From NIOZ-UU13 sp035528395 (GTDB lineage Bacteria > Planctomycetota > Phycisphaerae > Sedimentisphaerales > Anaerobacaceae): 64,000 nt of DNA. The number at the start of each line of letters is the position of its first letter. The stretch's first letter is position 1. Shown here one piece after another: positions 8,302-17,870 of this stretch. Location of the stretch: contig DATKYR010000264.1 of assembly GCA_035528395.1 (NCBI GenBank), positions 29,258 through 93,257 on the forward strand. The letters are read 5' to 3'. The position numbers and the translations under genes were made by a program. Below the pieces are notes generated by a model. It ran no database searches and was not told where the DNA came from. It saw only the letters and a list, made by a program, of their open reading frames with translations.

Positions 8302-10545
8302 TTATGGCCAGAGGTGGTTTTCGAGCCAGTTGTCGGCGAGGAGGGTGAAGTCCTTGAAGTCAATCCGGTTGTCGCTGTTCAAATCGGCCGGCAAGAGAAG
8401 CGGCAGGTCGAAGATGCCGGTGCCGTTGGTAGCAGCGTAGGCAATCTCGGCTTGTGAGAGGGCATAGTCGTAAATACGGAAGTCGTCGATTAGGCCGTCA
8501 TAGCCGCCGTACCAGCCTGAGCCGATTTCGAACGAGGTGATACCTGATATAGGTGAGTTTGCATCTGTGCGGCTGTCGTAAAGGAGGCCGTTGAGGAAAA
8601 TCTGCATTTTCCCGGTTTCGGCGTCCTTAGTGAATGCCCAGTGGTTCCAGCGGCCCGACCATTCGGTTTTGTATTTGTGATTGCCGCTTAGACGGCTGTC
8701 GAAAGACCAAGGCGAGCCGCAATCCCAATTATATTTGCCGGGAGACTTCCACGTTCCGAGGTTGATGGCTATCGCAGGGTCATAAGCATTATAAACGTAG
8801 TCTGAGCAGAAAAGGGTATCGGTGTGATGGATTGAGTCTGTGCCATGTTGCCAGAACGCAATTGTAATTGCTGTTTTGATTCTTGCAAATAAGAATGGGG
8901 CGTCGGTTATCTCCACAGAATCGTTATAGCCATCGAAGCTGATTGCCCGGCCATAGACGCCCTCGACATAAGCTGGGCTGCCGTGTATTTGGCCGTGGGC
9001 GCTGCCGGCGCTGTCGTCGGCGCTGCCGTCAAACTTGTACCAGGCGACCGGAGCATTAGGAGCTGCTGCCGGATAAATATTGTATCCTTTATCGAGCCAG
9101 CTATATGCCAAATCCTGAAGGTCCTGAAAGTCAACGGCACAGTCGCCGTCGAAATCGGCATCAGGCCTGTTCTCTTGAAGGCATCTGGATGGATAAAGCC
9201 TGATATCATCGAAGAATACGGTGCCGATACCAAGACCCGATGATTCAGGTGGGCGGTTACGAAAACCGATAGAGATATGTTCGATGTTACTCAGGTTCAC
9301 GTCGAGGTTTTTCAGGTCGATTCTCCAGGGCTGCCAGGTTTCGCTGCTGATGTCATTGGTATCGCCATCGTATGGCACGAGGGCATTGGCATTGCCGTCA
9401 CTTAGAGCGATATACATCTGCGTATTGGTATCGTTATCCGCCTGACCGTGGAAGAACAGCTCCAGAGATGCGACTCCGGCTGAAGCCCAATCCTGCGGAG
9501 AACTGAATGTGTAGGCGGCCTCTGAAGAAAAAACGGGGTCGTAGTAGTAGCGAAATGCCATGGACTGCCGGCATTTGTAAACGGGCTCTGGATTTTTTGA
9601 CAGATAGATGTACGCCTGGTCGATTTGTGTCCATTTATCATATATTGTGGAACTGTCGTAAGACTCAAAATTGTCCACTACAAGATAATCGGCTGTCGTG
9701 AATTTCCAGATATCGCCCATCCAGGGGCTGTTGACATCTGCATCATTGAGCTCATCGAGACGCCAATAGTAAGTTTTACCTAATTCGAGGGCAGGAGGAG
9801 TGAAGCTGTTGGCATCCTGCGGCTGTAGCGGGTTATTAACGGGGGCTGCACTTTCGTCCACATCGGTAAGGGCGGTTCCGAAATAGACAATGTGTTTTTC
9901 TCCTGAACGTCCGGGTGACCATTTCAGGACGGTATCTATTGGGACGTTTTTAGCACCATCAGGGGGGCTTGGATTACAGGCGGTATAGCCGCAATCAGCG
10001 TTAATCCGAGCACGCACGTTAGCTAAATCAAAGCCGGGCGAACCTCCTCTAAGGTCTAATCCAACGATACGTATTGTAGATGGTACAAACGGCAGTGACA
10101 TATCGGCGATATCGAAGCCGATTTCGGTTTGTTCGTAGAAGCCGATATCCGGAACCAAAGCGTAGCCAAGCAAATACTCCCGGTCGGAACCGTCCGTAAT
10201 AAAAACGAAGGCTTGTTCATCAACGGCGTCCAGTTCAATGAGGAATATGTCGTCCCCCGGGCCGTCGACGAGCTGACCGCGAAACTTTAACTCGACCCAG
10301 TGGTCGGTGGGTATTGTGACGCCCGAAAGCTCCGAGGGCGGCTGGCCGATGAGCAACTCTTCCGGGAGTACCGGCACGGGCCAGATTCCATTAATATCCA
10401 TACCTTTCCAACAATCCTTGCCAGGATTATACACATCGAGCAGATAATATGGATATTCGAACGATGCCTCCTGGGGAAAAGCTACACCACCGAATGTGAG
10501 AACTAAATAGATAATTACTGAAGTTAACAAGCAGGCTTTTTTCAT
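8302..10545 (-). CDS. Large secreted LamG / dockerin-like modular protein
   Basis: 747 residues with a signal peptide (MKKACLLTSVIIYLVLTFGG). In order: an N-terminal beta domain; a fibronectin-like module starting NPSPPDGAKNVPIDTVLKWSPG and ending YYWRLDELN; a jelly-roll domain after DYLVVDNFESYD with FFDDIRLYP; a dockerin-like EF-hand pair (DADFDGDCAVDFQDLQDLA); a LamG domain (about 490-715; WYKFDGSADDSAG, ITIAFWQHG, FEIGSG, DGLIDDFRIYDYALS); and a C-terminal DLNSDNRIDFKDFTLLADNW dockerin-like repeat. Probably binds polysaccharide or anchors at the cell surface or in a complex. The two proteins at 35.5-40.7 kb share several modules. GAGGGTGAAG precedes the ATG. Confidence 0.85.
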   Translation of the reverse strand: MKKACLLTSVIIYLVLTFGGVAFPQEASFEYPYYLLDVYNPGKDCWKGMDINGIWPVPVLPEELLIGQPPSELSGVTIPTDHWVELKFRGQLVDGPGDDIFLIELDAVDEQAFVFITDGSDREYLLGYALVPDIGFYEQTEIGFDIADMSLPFVPSTIRIVGLDLRGGSPGFDLANVRARINADCGYTACNPSPPDGAKNVPIDTVLKWSPGRSGEKHIVYFGTALTDVDESAAPVNNPLQPQDANSFTPPALELGKTYYWRLDELNDADVNSPWMGDIWKFTTADYLVVDNFESYDSSTIYDKWTQIDQAYIYLSKNPEPVYKCRQSMAFRYYYDPVFSSEAAYTFSSPQDWASAGVASLELFFHGQADNDTNTQMYIALSDGNANALVPYDGDTNDISSETWQPWRIDLKNLDVNLSNIEHISIGFRNRPPESSGLGIGTVFFDDIRLYPSRCLQENRPDADFDGDCAVDFQDLQDLAYSWLDKGYNIYPAAAPNAPVAWYKFDGSADDSAGSAHGQIHGSPAYVEGVYGRAISFDGYNDSVEITDAPFLFARIKTAITIAFWQHGTDSIHHTDTLFCSDYVYNAYDPAIAINLGTWKSPGKYNWDCGSPWSFDSRLSGNHKYKTEWSGRWNHWAFTKDAETGKMQIFLNGLLYDSRTDANSPISGITSFEIGSGWYGGYDGLIDDFRIYDYALSQAEIAYAATNGTGIFDLPLLLPADLNSDNRIDFKDFTLLADNWLENHLWP

Positions 10546-10873
10546 TCTTCACCCTCGGAGCCCAACCGCAGAGCCGACCCAGGAAATATCGAGGTTAATA
10601 AAGCTAAGATGCCTAAAAAAATTTTATCATTTTTGTGTTCATAATGCAAGAGGAAACCGCATTTAGATTACAGTAAGATAAAAAATGACCGGTCAGCGAG
10701 TACGGAGAAAAAACTTGATATGTGAGAAATTATTGGTAAACTTCCGGCGACAGTTCGTTGTGTGTGCCTTCGTCTCGTTCGAAGCCGAGCGTCTGTGTGC
10801 AGTATAGCGCAAATGCAGATACGCGATATAGAATATTAGATACGAACAGTAACTATCAGAAGGGATACTTGAA
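10546..10873. other. Divergent intergenic region
   Basis: AT-rich, between the minus-strand modular protein and the plus-strand sugar dehydrogenase; it must carry both promoters. I see no gene or strong hairpin in it. Confidence 0.4.
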
Positions 10874-12508
10874 ATGGCTAACTATTCAGTAAGTCCTGCA
10901 GGAGAAAGATTTGATATCCCTGGAGAGGACCAGTACGCCGCTGAATTCAAACGTATTGAATCGCTGGTAGAAACGGCACGTAACGAGGACAAAGAAATCG
11001 TTGTGGTAATGGGTGTCGGCTTTGTAGGCGCGGTTATGGCGGCCATTATTGCTGACAGCGTTGATAAGAAAAGCGGCGAACCGAGCAAGTTCGTCATCGG
11101 CTGTCAACGACCCAGCGTCCGCAGTTACTGGAAAGTTCCGCTGCTTAGTCGAGGCATATCACCTGTTAAGGCCGAGGACCCTGAGGTCGAGCCGATGATT
11201 GCCCGCTGTGTGCTTGAGAAAAAAACGCTCATCGCCACTTATAACAGTGACTGCCTTAATTTGGCTGACTGTGTGGTTGTGGATGTCCAATGCGATTATA
11301 CGAAAAACGACCTCGGCAATATGCGAACCGGCAAAGCGGAAATGAGAGCTCTGGAAGCGACGATAAAAACCATCGGTGGGAAAGTGCAGCCGAATTGCCT
11401 GACCCTGATTGAAACGACCGTGGCGCCGGGCACAACTGAGTTCGTTGCCTGGCCGATTATGAAAAAAGCCTTTGCCGAGCGCGGTATAGAAACAGAACCG
11501 CTGCTGGCACACAGCTTCGAGCGGGTCATGCCCGGCAGGCATTACGTTTCGTCAATACGGGATTTCTGGCGGGTCTGCTCCGGCTGTAATGACCAGGCAA
11601 GAAAACGTGTCGAGAAGTTCCTCAAAGAAGTGCTGAACACCGAAGAATTTCCGCTGACAGTTATGGACCGCCCCATTGAGTCGGAGACTACGAAAATCGT
11701 CGAGAATTCTTTTCGTGCAACCATACTGGCATTTCTTGATGAGTGGAGTTTGTTCGCAGAGCGCAACGGCGTTGACCTGATTAAGGTCGTCAAGGCGATT
11801 AAAGTACGTCCCACCCACAGCAATATGATATTTCCAGGTCCGGGCATCGGCGGATACTGCCTGCCAAAGGACGGCGGACTCGGATACTGGGCATATAAGC
11901 ATATTCTCGGATTCGATGACGATATATTCAGAATAACAACAGCAGCCATCGACATCAACGACACGCGCGGCCTGCATGCAGCGACATTAACAAAAGAAGC
12001 CCTTGAAAATATGGGTCGGCAGGTAGCCGGTGCAGCTGTGCTTCTATGTGGGGCAAGTTATAGGCAGGATGTCGGTGACAGCCGATACAGCGGCTCAGAG
12101 ATAGTCGTTCGAAAGCTGACCGAGATGGGGGCCGAGATGAGAGTGCACGACCCGTATCTTGAACACTGGTATGAGCTGGAACAACAGGATACTTATCCGG
12201 AACCGGGACACTCACGAGCGAGGTTTTTCCGGAACCAGGATAACTTAGTCAATATTCGGGTTCAGCAGGACCTTGCTGCTGCGCTTAAGGGTGCCTTGGC
12301 AGTCATATTAGCGGTGCCGCATGAACCTTATCTGGAGCTTGACCCTAAGCAAATAGTAGAGTGGGCGGGTGGGCCGTTGGCGGTGATTGATTGTTTCGGC
12401 ATACTGGACGACGAGAAAATCCGTCGGTATTTGGAACTCGGCTGTGAAGTAAAAGGTCTGGGTCGGGGACATATCCAGAGAATAAAGGAAGAAGTGAGAA
12501 AAGCGTAA
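10874..12508 (+). CDS. UDP-glucose/GDP-mannose dehydrogenase family protein
   Basis: A 544-residue nucleotide-sugar dehydrogenase that should oxidise the C6 alcohol of a UDP- or GDP-sugar to the uronate with two NAD+. The NAD site is VVMGVGFVGAVMAA (about 41-54). The central domain has ETTVAPGTT and NSFRATILAFLDEW. The catalytic cysteine lies in GPGIGGYCLPKDGG (Cys329). The C-terminal domain ends with a Rossmann fold (ILAVPHEPY). It is about 100 residues longer than usual, mostly by insertions around 60-100 and after 430. AGAAGGGA lies upstream. It leads a plus-strand group with a GT4 and a GH130, suggesting synthesis of an acidic glycan. Confidence 0.85.
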   Translation: MANYSVSPAGERFDIPGEDQYAAEFKRIESLVETARNEDKEIVVVMGVGFVGAVMAAIIADSVDKKSGEPSKFVIGCQRPSVRSYWKVPLLSRGISPVKAEDPEVEPMIARCVLEKKTLIATYNSDCLNLADCVVVDVQCDYTKNDLGNMRTGKAEMRALEATIKTIGGKVQPNCLTLIETTVAPGTTEFVAWPIMKKAFAERGIETEPLLAHSFERVMPGRHYVSSIRDFWRVCSGCNDQARKRVEKFLKEVLNTEEFPLTVMDRPIESETTKIVENSFRATILAFLDEWSLFAERNGVDLIKVVKAIKVRPTHSNMIFPGPGIGGYCLPKDGGLGYWAYKHILGFDDDIFRITTAAIDINDTRGLHAATLTKEALENMGRQVAGAAVLLCGASYRQDVGDSRYSGSEIVVRKLTEMGAEMRVHDPYLEHWYELEQQDTYPEPGHSRARFFRNQDNLVNIRVQQDLAAALKGALAVILAVPHEPYLELDPKQIVEWAGGPLAVIDCFGILDDEKIRRYLELGCEVKGLGRGHIQRIKEEVRKA

Positions 12509-12548
12509 ATGCGTGAATGAGTGAATGCGTAGATGAGTGAATGAGTAA
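12509..12548. repeat. Degenerate short tandem repeat
   Basis: Repeats of (TG)CGTGAATGAGTGAATG and TAGATGAGTGAATGAG fill the gap between the dehydrogenase stop and the next gene. Confidence 0.5.
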
Positions 12549-12562
12549 TACATTGACGAGAT

Positions 12563-13609
12563 ATGAGTAAGATGGATATTAAAAACAAACGTATAGCTGT
12601 TTTGTCGCCGGTGGCCTGGCGGACACCTCCCAGGGCCTATGGTGCCTGGGAAACTGTTGCCAGCAATATCACTGAGGGATTAGTAGCTCGCGGGTGGAAA
12701 AACGTAACTTTGTTTGCCACGAAAGAATCTATAACAAACGCGAGACTTGAAGGCTGGGTCGAAAGAGGTTATGAAGAAGATAAAACGCAAATCCCGCTGG
12801 TCTCCACGTGTCTGCACATTTCCAAGGTGATGGAGCGGGCGGATGAGTTTGACCTGATTCATAATAATTTCGATTATCTGCCTTTGACCTACCTTCCGTT
12901 TATAAAGACACCGATGCTGACCACCATACACGGTTTTTCCGACCAGGATATACTGCGGGTTTATTACGAGCATAAAGACACCTACTATACTTCCATAAGT
13001 GATTCCGACAGAGACCCCGGATTGCCTTACCTGGGAACCGTTTACAATGGGATTGACCTTTCCAATCTTACCTTTAGAGAGAAGCCGGGGGACAAGCTCG
13101 TCCATTATGGACGAATACACAACGATAAGGGGACACATCTTGCAATTGAGGTTGCAAAAAAATGCGGTATGGATTTGATAATAGCAGGCATAATTCAGGA
13201 ACAGGCCTACTTCGATAATCTCATCAAGCCACACATCAATAATTCTTCAATTCAATACATTGGCCCCGTTAATCCTGTGCAGCGGGATGCGCTTCTTAAA
13301 GAAGCGTACGCGGTTATTCATCTTAATTTGATTCCCGAGCGGTTCGGCCTTGTTATGGCAGAATCTATGGCGGCGGGCGTGCCGGTGATTGCGATGGATT
13401 TGGGTTCCTGCCGGGAGGTCATTGCGGATAAGCAGACAGGCTATCTGGTAAATAATGTCGATGAGGCGGTGGATGCCGTCGGCAAAATCGAGCAGATAGA
13501 CCGCAAAAAGTGCCGGCAGCGAGTGGAAGAGAATTTCACTATCGATAAGATGGTGGAGGGCTACGAAAAAGTCTACGAGGAAATATTCCGCAGAGAAGGA
13601 AAAAATTGA
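12563..13609 (+). CDS. Glycosyltransferase family 4
   Basis: 348 residues, GT-B fold. N-terminal half: IAVLSPVAWRTPPRAYGAWE and VSTCLHISKVMERADEFDLIHNNFDYL. C-terminal donor-binding half: VHYGRIHNDKGTHLAIEVAKKCG, then PERFGLVMAESMAAGVPVIAMDLGSCRE, whose glutamates form the EX7E motif. The pattern matches GT4 enzymes often found next to GH130 phosphorylases and annotated as mannosyl- or glucosyltransferases. It lies 54 bases after the dehydrogenase and 21 bases before the cytochrome gene, so it is probably in one transcript with both. Confidence 0.88.
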   Translation: MSKMDIKNKRIAVLSPVAWRTPPRAYGAWETVASNITEGLVARGWKNVTLFATKESITNARLEGWVERGYEEDKTQIPLVSTCLHISKVMERADEFDLIHNNFDYLPLTYLPFIKTPMLTTIHGFSDQDILRVYYEHKDTYYTSISDSDRDPGLPYLGTVYNGIDLSNLTFREKPGDKLVHYGRIHNDKGTHLAIEVAKKCGMDLIIAGIIQEQAYFDNLIKPHINNSSIQYIGPVNPVQRDALLKEAYAVIHLNLIPERFGLVMAESMAAGVPVIAMDLGSCREVIADKQTGYLVNNVDEAVDAVGKIEQIDRKKCRQRVEENFTIDKMVEGYEKVYEEIFRREGKN

Positions 13610-13630
13610 AACAATTCTCTATGCGATATA

Positions 13631-15523
13631 ATGAGAAAGTACCTTGTAAAATGTTCAATGCCGGTGTGTGTGCTGCTGACGGTAATTGTTCTTTTGGGTG
13701 AGAAGGGTCTCGCAAAGACGGGAGATTATCTATCTCCGATTTCTGTTGTTACCGGTCGCGATGGGAAGGTGCTTTATATTGCCGAGGCCACTGCTAATCA
13801 GGTTGCGGTTTTTGATATCGCTTCCGGTAAGGTTAGCAAGGTGATATCCGTTGGGGAGAATCCTGTCGGTCTTGCAATTTCTGCCGACGGGAGCAAGCTT
13901 TATGTGACCTCTGCAGTACCTGCAGGTAAGGTGCAGGTAATTGACGTTCGCGGCGGCAGTGTGACCGATAGTATCGCCGTGGGCCATACGCCTGTTGCGG
14001 TTGTTGGAAGCCCGGACGGCAAAACGCTTTATGCCTGCAATCAGTTCAACAACAACGTCAGCGTCATCGACCTTGGTTCAAAAAAACAGGTCGCTGCGAT
14101 TGCCGTAACGCGTGAACCCGTTGCTGCCGCGCTTACGTCGGACGGCAAATTTCTGTTTGTTGCCAATCATCTTCCGGCCGGCGCCGCCAACGCCGATTAT
14201 TTTGCTTCGGTCGTCTCGGTCGTCGACACGGCTGCAAAGATGGTCTCCGGGAATATCGAACTTCCCGACGGCAGCACGAATGTTCGCGGTATAACCATCT
14301 CGCCGGACGGCAGGAACGCTTATGTCACACATGTGCTTGCCCGTTATAAATTTCCGGTGACATACCTCGAAAAGGGCTGGGTTAATACCAATGCGATGAC
14401 TATCATCGATGTGCCGGGGCGCAAGTTTGTCAATACCGTTCTTGTTGATGACGTTGATCTTGGAGCTGCCAATCCCTATGATGTAGTTTGTACGGCCGAC
14501 GGCAAGAACATCCTGATAACCCATGCCGGCACATATGAGCTGAGTGTAATTGAGCGCGAAGGGCTCCATTCGCGGTTGCTCCCGGCCCGGACGGCAAGAA
14601 GCTTCACGTCTGAAATTCATTCGAGAGCCAGCAGAAAGTTTTCCGATGCCTTGTATTCCGCAGATGATGTGCCGAACGACCTTACATTTCTTGTCGGCAT
14701 TCGTCGCAGATTGAAACTGGCCGGTATCGGGCCCCGCGGCCTCGCTGTCATCGACACAAAGGTTTATATAGCAGAGTATTTCACAGACAGTATCGGCATA
14801 GTCGATATCGGCCCCGATACGCAGCCCGGAGCCAAATCGATACCGCTCGGTAAAGTTAGAGACGTGACAGCAGTTCGCAAGGGGGAGGCCCTCTTTAACG
14901 ATGCTTCGCTTTCCTTCCAGATGTGGAATAGCTGCACGAGCTGCCATACCGGCGATGGACGTGCGAGCGCGCTGAACTGGGACCTGCTAAACGACGGAGT
15001 AGCCAATCCGAAGAATACCAAGAGTCTGCTCCTGGCGCATAAGACTCCGCCTGCAATGATTACCGGCGTTCGTGCAAATGCCGAAGCTGCAGTCCGCAGC
15101 GGCATTCAATACATCCAGTTTGCCGAGGCTATTGAGGGGAAAGCACAGTATATCGATGAGTACCTGAAGTCTCTTACGCCTGTTGCCAGTCCGTATCTTG
15201 TCGGCGGCGAGCTGAGCGAGGCAGCTAAGAACGGTGAAAAGCTCTTCAAGAAGGCCGGCTGCGCGCTGTGTCATGCGGGGCCGCTTTATACCAACATGGG
15301 CAAATACGACGTCGGCACGAGCACGGACGAAGAAGACTATAAGGAGTTTGATACACCCACGCTTGTGGAAGTATGGCGAACGGCACCATATCTTCATGAC
15401 GGAAGGGCAGTGACAATCAAAGAAGTTTTGACAAAGTTCAACAAGGGCGACCGGCACGGCGAGACCTCGAACCTCAGCGAAAAAGAAATTGCCGACTTGG
15501 CCGAATACGTCCTGACACGGTAA
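13631..15523 (+). CDS. Exported beta-propeller di-heme cytochrome c
   Basis: 630 residues. A signal peptide (CVLLTVIVLLGEKGLAK) leads into a YncE-like seven-blade propeller (about 30-400) with repeated blades such as VGENPVGLAISADGSKLYVT, VGHTPVAVVGSPDGKTLYAC and ITISPDGRNAYVT. Two c-type heme motifs follow, CTSCH (435-439) and CALCH (544-548), in a region like the di-heme peroxidase/MauG family: FDTPTLVEVWRTAPYLHDGRA and LSEKEIADLAEYVL. It probably transfers electrons outside the cytoplasm, with the propeller as a substrate or partner platform. The partner is unknown. The second cytochrome in the window is at 5259-6329. Confidence 0.8.
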   Translation: MRKYLVKCSMPVCVLLTVIVLLGEKGLAKTGDYLSPISVVTGRDGKVLYIAEATANQVAVFDIASGKVSKVISVGENPVGLAISADGSKLYVTSAVPAGKVQVIDVRGGSVTDSIAVGHTPVAVVGSPDGKTLYACNQFNNNVSVIDLGSKKQVAAIAVTREPVAAALTSDGKFLFVANHLPAGAANADYFASVVSVVDTAAKMVSGNIELPDGSTNVRGITISPDGRNAYVTHVLARYKFPVTYLEKGWVNTNAMTIIDVPGRKFVNTVLVDDVDLGAANPYDVVCTADGKNILITHAGTYELSVIEREGLHSRLLPARTARSFTSEIHSRASRKFSDALYSADDVPNDLTFLVGIRRRLKLAGIGPRGLAVIDTKVYIAEYFTDSIGIVDIGPDTQPGAKSIPLGKVRDVTAVRKGEALFNDASLSFQMWNSCTSCHTGDGRASALNWDLLNDGVANPKNTKSLLLAHKTPPAMITGVRANAEAAVRSGIQYIQFAEAIEGKAQYIDEYLKSLTPVASPYLVGGELSEAAKNGEKLFKKAGCALCHAGPLYTNMGKYDVGTSTDEEDYKEFDTPTLVEVWRTAPYLHDGRAVTIKEVLTKFNKGDRHGETSNLSEKEIADLAEYVLTR

Positions 15524-15663
15524 AATCTGGTCTGCAGAGAAAGAAAATATTGAAATAATTGTCCACAGGCTATACAATGATAAAAGTATAATAACACCAA
15601 ATCAAAGTCGGATAAACAGAAATACTCTGCCATACTTGAAATATAAAAGAAATGGAGATGATT

Positions 15664-15864
15664 ATGGGGTCAATTGATGAAATAAAATCTGCTATTGCTC
15701 ATCTTCCTGAGAAGGAATTTAATTCATTCGTTGATTGGTTTCAGAAATTTGAGGAAGAACGGTGGGATAAAGAGCTTGAGAACGATATTGCCCAGGGGAA
15801 GTTAGATAATTTGGCAGATGAAGCTTTGAATGAGTTCGACGCAGGGAAGTGCAGTGAATTATGA
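15664..15864 (+). CDS. Antitoxin of a ParE-like toxin-antitoxin pair
   Basis: 66 residues starting at the ATG with GGAG six bases upstream (an earlier in-frame ATG at 15652 overlaps that GGAG). MGSIDEIKSAIAHLPEKEFNSF, then WFQKFEEERWDKELENDIAQGKLDNLADEALNEF, is the acidic two-helix pattern of small antitoxins paired with ParE-like toxins. It overlaps the toxin start by four bases (ATGA), so translation is coupled. The pair interrupts the sugar cluster and may be a transfer event. Confidence 0.75.
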   Translation: MGSIDEIKSAIAHLPEKEFNSFVDWFQKFEEERWDKELENDIAQGKLDNLADEALNEFDAGKCSEL

Positions 15865-16130
15865 AGCATTTTGCAACCTCAAGATTCTGGGATTGTTATA
15901 ACAAACTCTCACCTGTAACTCAAAGTCTGGCTGATAAGAATTTCGCACTTCTTAGACAAAACCCTCACCATCCTTCCCTAAAACTAAAGAAGATTGGAAA
16001 ATACTGGTCTGTACGAACAGGGCTGCATTATCGTGCTTTGGGGATTGATACTCCGGATGAAACCGGAATCATTTGGTTCTGGATTGGCTCCCATTCTGAA
16101 TATAACCGACTCATTGCGAAAAATTATTAG
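15861..16130 (+). CDS. ParE/RelE-like toxin
   Basis: 89 residues in the ParE/RelE fold. The N-terminal helices (FWDCYNKLSPVTQSLADKNFALL) lead into the strand core, HPSLKLKKIGKYWSVRTGLHYRALG, which matches the L-x-K(I/L)-x(3-4)-YWSVR-x-G-x-HYRAL pattern of this toxin group. WFWIGSHSEYNRLI ends the sheet. The target could be gyrase (ParE) or ribosome-bound mRNA (RelE); sequence alone does not decide. Coupled to the upstream antitoxin by ATGA. Confidence 0.78.
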   Translation: MKHFATSRFWDCYNKLSPVTQSLADKNFALLRQNPHHPSLKLKKIGKYWSVRTGLHYRALGIDTPDETGIIWFWIGSHSEYNRLIAKNY

Positions 16131-16152
16131 TATATCTTCCGCTTAATATATA

Positions 16153-17088
16153 ATGAGAGAAAAGCTGATAACTCGTTATGAAAATAATCCCATCCTGACA
16201 AAGGACGATATCCCTTATCCGGTTCAGACGGTTCACAATGCCGGCGTTACGAAATTTGACGGCCGATATATAATGCTGTTTCGCTCACATCTCGATACCG
16301 GCAGGTCTATAATTGGCTTAGCGGAAAGTGATGATGGTTTCAATTTTAAGGCCGGTCCGGAGCCTTTTATGACGCCGAGTAAAGAGCCGATATTTTGTGT
16401 GTATGAAGAATTTGGCGTCGAAGACCCGCGAATTACATATCTGGAAAGTGCCTATTATATAACATACAGCGCATATTCGGCAAATGGAGTTCGCACCGGC
16501 TTAGCTAAAACAACCGATTTCAAATCGGTCGAAAGAGTGGCCTTTATTACGCAGGCCGATTACAGAAATACCGTGCTTTTCCCGGGAAAAATCAACGGCA
16601 GATATGTCAGACTCGACAGGCCTCATTCGGAAATCAGTCCCTGGTCAATATGGATTAGTTTTTCGCTGGACATGCTGCACTGGGGCGATTCAAAACTGGT
16701 TATCAAACCTGTTAAATATCACTGGGATGAGATGAAAATCGGCCCCGGTGCCCCGCCGATTCGCACTGACCGAGGCTGGCTGAATATCTATCACGGCGTC
16801 TTTCCTACAATGGACGGCCACGTATATCGGCTCGGCGTTGCTTTGCACAAGCTCGATGACCCTGCAGAGATTCTCGGTGTTGGCGACCGCTGGATTTTAC
16901 AACCCGAAGACCCATGGGAGGTGGTTGGCTACGTGCACAACGTAGTCTTTACCTGCGGTGCTGTGCCGGAAGATGATGGGACATTGAAATTATACTGGGG
17001 TGGGGCCGATAAGGTCATGTGCGCCGGCACGGCAGTAATCGACGAGCTTGTAGAACTTTGTCTTACTGATTCAAGGCCTGCTATGTAA
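16153..17088 (+). CDS. GH130 family phosphorylase or hydrolase
   Basis: A 311-residue five-blade beta-propeller of family GH130, which phosphorolyses or hydrolyses beta-1,4/1,2-mannosides. Landmarks: RYENNPILTKDDIPYPV, VHNAGVTKFDGRYIMLFR, FGVEDPRIT (the aspartate is the proposed proton donor in the family), and KIGPGAPPIRTDRGWLNIYHG. Length fits the shorter subfamilies. No signal peptide, so it acts on imported oligosaccharides in the cytoplasm. Together with the GT4 and dehydrogenase upstream it points to mannose-containing glycan metabolism. The substrate is not decidable from sequence. Confidence 0.88.
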   Translation: MREKLITRYENNPILTKDDIPYPVQTVHNAGVTKFDGRYIMLFRSHLDTGRSIIGLAESDDGFNFKAGPEPFMTPSKEPIFCVYEEFGVEDPRITYLESAYYITYSAYSANGVRTGLAKTTDFKSVERVAFITQADYRNTVLFPGKINGRYVRLDRPHSEISPWSIWISFSLDMLHWGDSKLVIKPVKYHWDEMKIGPGAPPIRTDRGWLNIYHGVFPTMDGHVYRLGVALHKLDDPAEILGVGDRWILQPEDPWEVVGYVHNVVFTCGAVPEDDGTLKLYWGGADKVMCAGTAVIDELVELCLTDSRPAM

Positions 17089-17178
17089 TAATTCCAGATA
17101 AGGGATTTGGTAATAACGATAAGGAACACCGGCTGAAGTATTCCCGGCTCGCCGCGGTCAGTCGAAGGCGTTCGCCGG

Positions 17179-17598
17179 TTAGTTTCCTATGACTCTTTTG
17201 AAATCATACACGCTGTTTCCGATATCTGAGAACGTGAAGCCATCATCCCCGCTCTGAGGTGCGTAGGATGATATCATTATGGAGATGTACAAGCCCTCTT
17301 CCCAATTGGTCGAGGCTCTCTGAACCACAACGATATTACCTCGATGTCTGTAAAGCCTGATGGGTTTGAGCCTTTTAATCTCATCTGTCCAGTATTTTTT
17401 GGCAATCTCGTCCGATGGCTTTTGTGCACCTGAATTGACCGCCTTGATATATTGAATATGGGTTTGAAGCGCTGCTGTAGCCAAATTGTCCGGTAAGGGG
17501 CCGGCATCTCCACCACCCGGCTTCTTTTGGCAACCAAAGACGACGAACAGGCAACCGAACAAACATACAAGACCGACAACCAAATGTAATCTGAACAT
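17179..17598 (-). CDS. Small lipoprotein of unknown function
   Basis: 139 residues from the ATG with GAGGAG about ten bases upstream; an ATG six codons earlier overlaps that site. MFRLHLVVGLVCLFGCLFVVFGC is a lipoprotein signal with Cys23 as the lipidation site, followed by a KKPGGGDAG linker. The rest is a small soluble domain (about 45-139) I do not recognise. Probably membrane anchored. Confidence 0.65.
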   Translation of the reverse strand: MFRLHLVVGLVCLFGCLFVVFGCQKKPGGGDAGPLPDNLATAALQTHIQYIKAVNSGAQKPSDEIAKKYWTDEIKRLKPIRLYRHRGNIVVVQRASTNWEEGLYISIMISSYAPQSGDDGFTFSDIGNSVYDFKRVIGN

Positions 17599-17870
17599 TA
17601 CGATATAGCTCCTCATTTCGTGAATCTAACTATGTATTATATGTTTTTCTTATAATAACCTTTTATGCCTTATACATTTATTTTGGTGGAGCAAGCCCCA
17701 CCTCTTCGCTGCAGATTGACAAAGTTTATCTCACAATAACTAAAAGATAAACGGTCTTAGCAAAACAGTCAACTGATTTGAAGAAAAATGGGAGTAAGAA
17801 CCCCACGTGAAATCCGACACCGGTCAGGCTTCGACGGACGAGCCCGGGGCTAAATATTTAGCCTGCGGTT

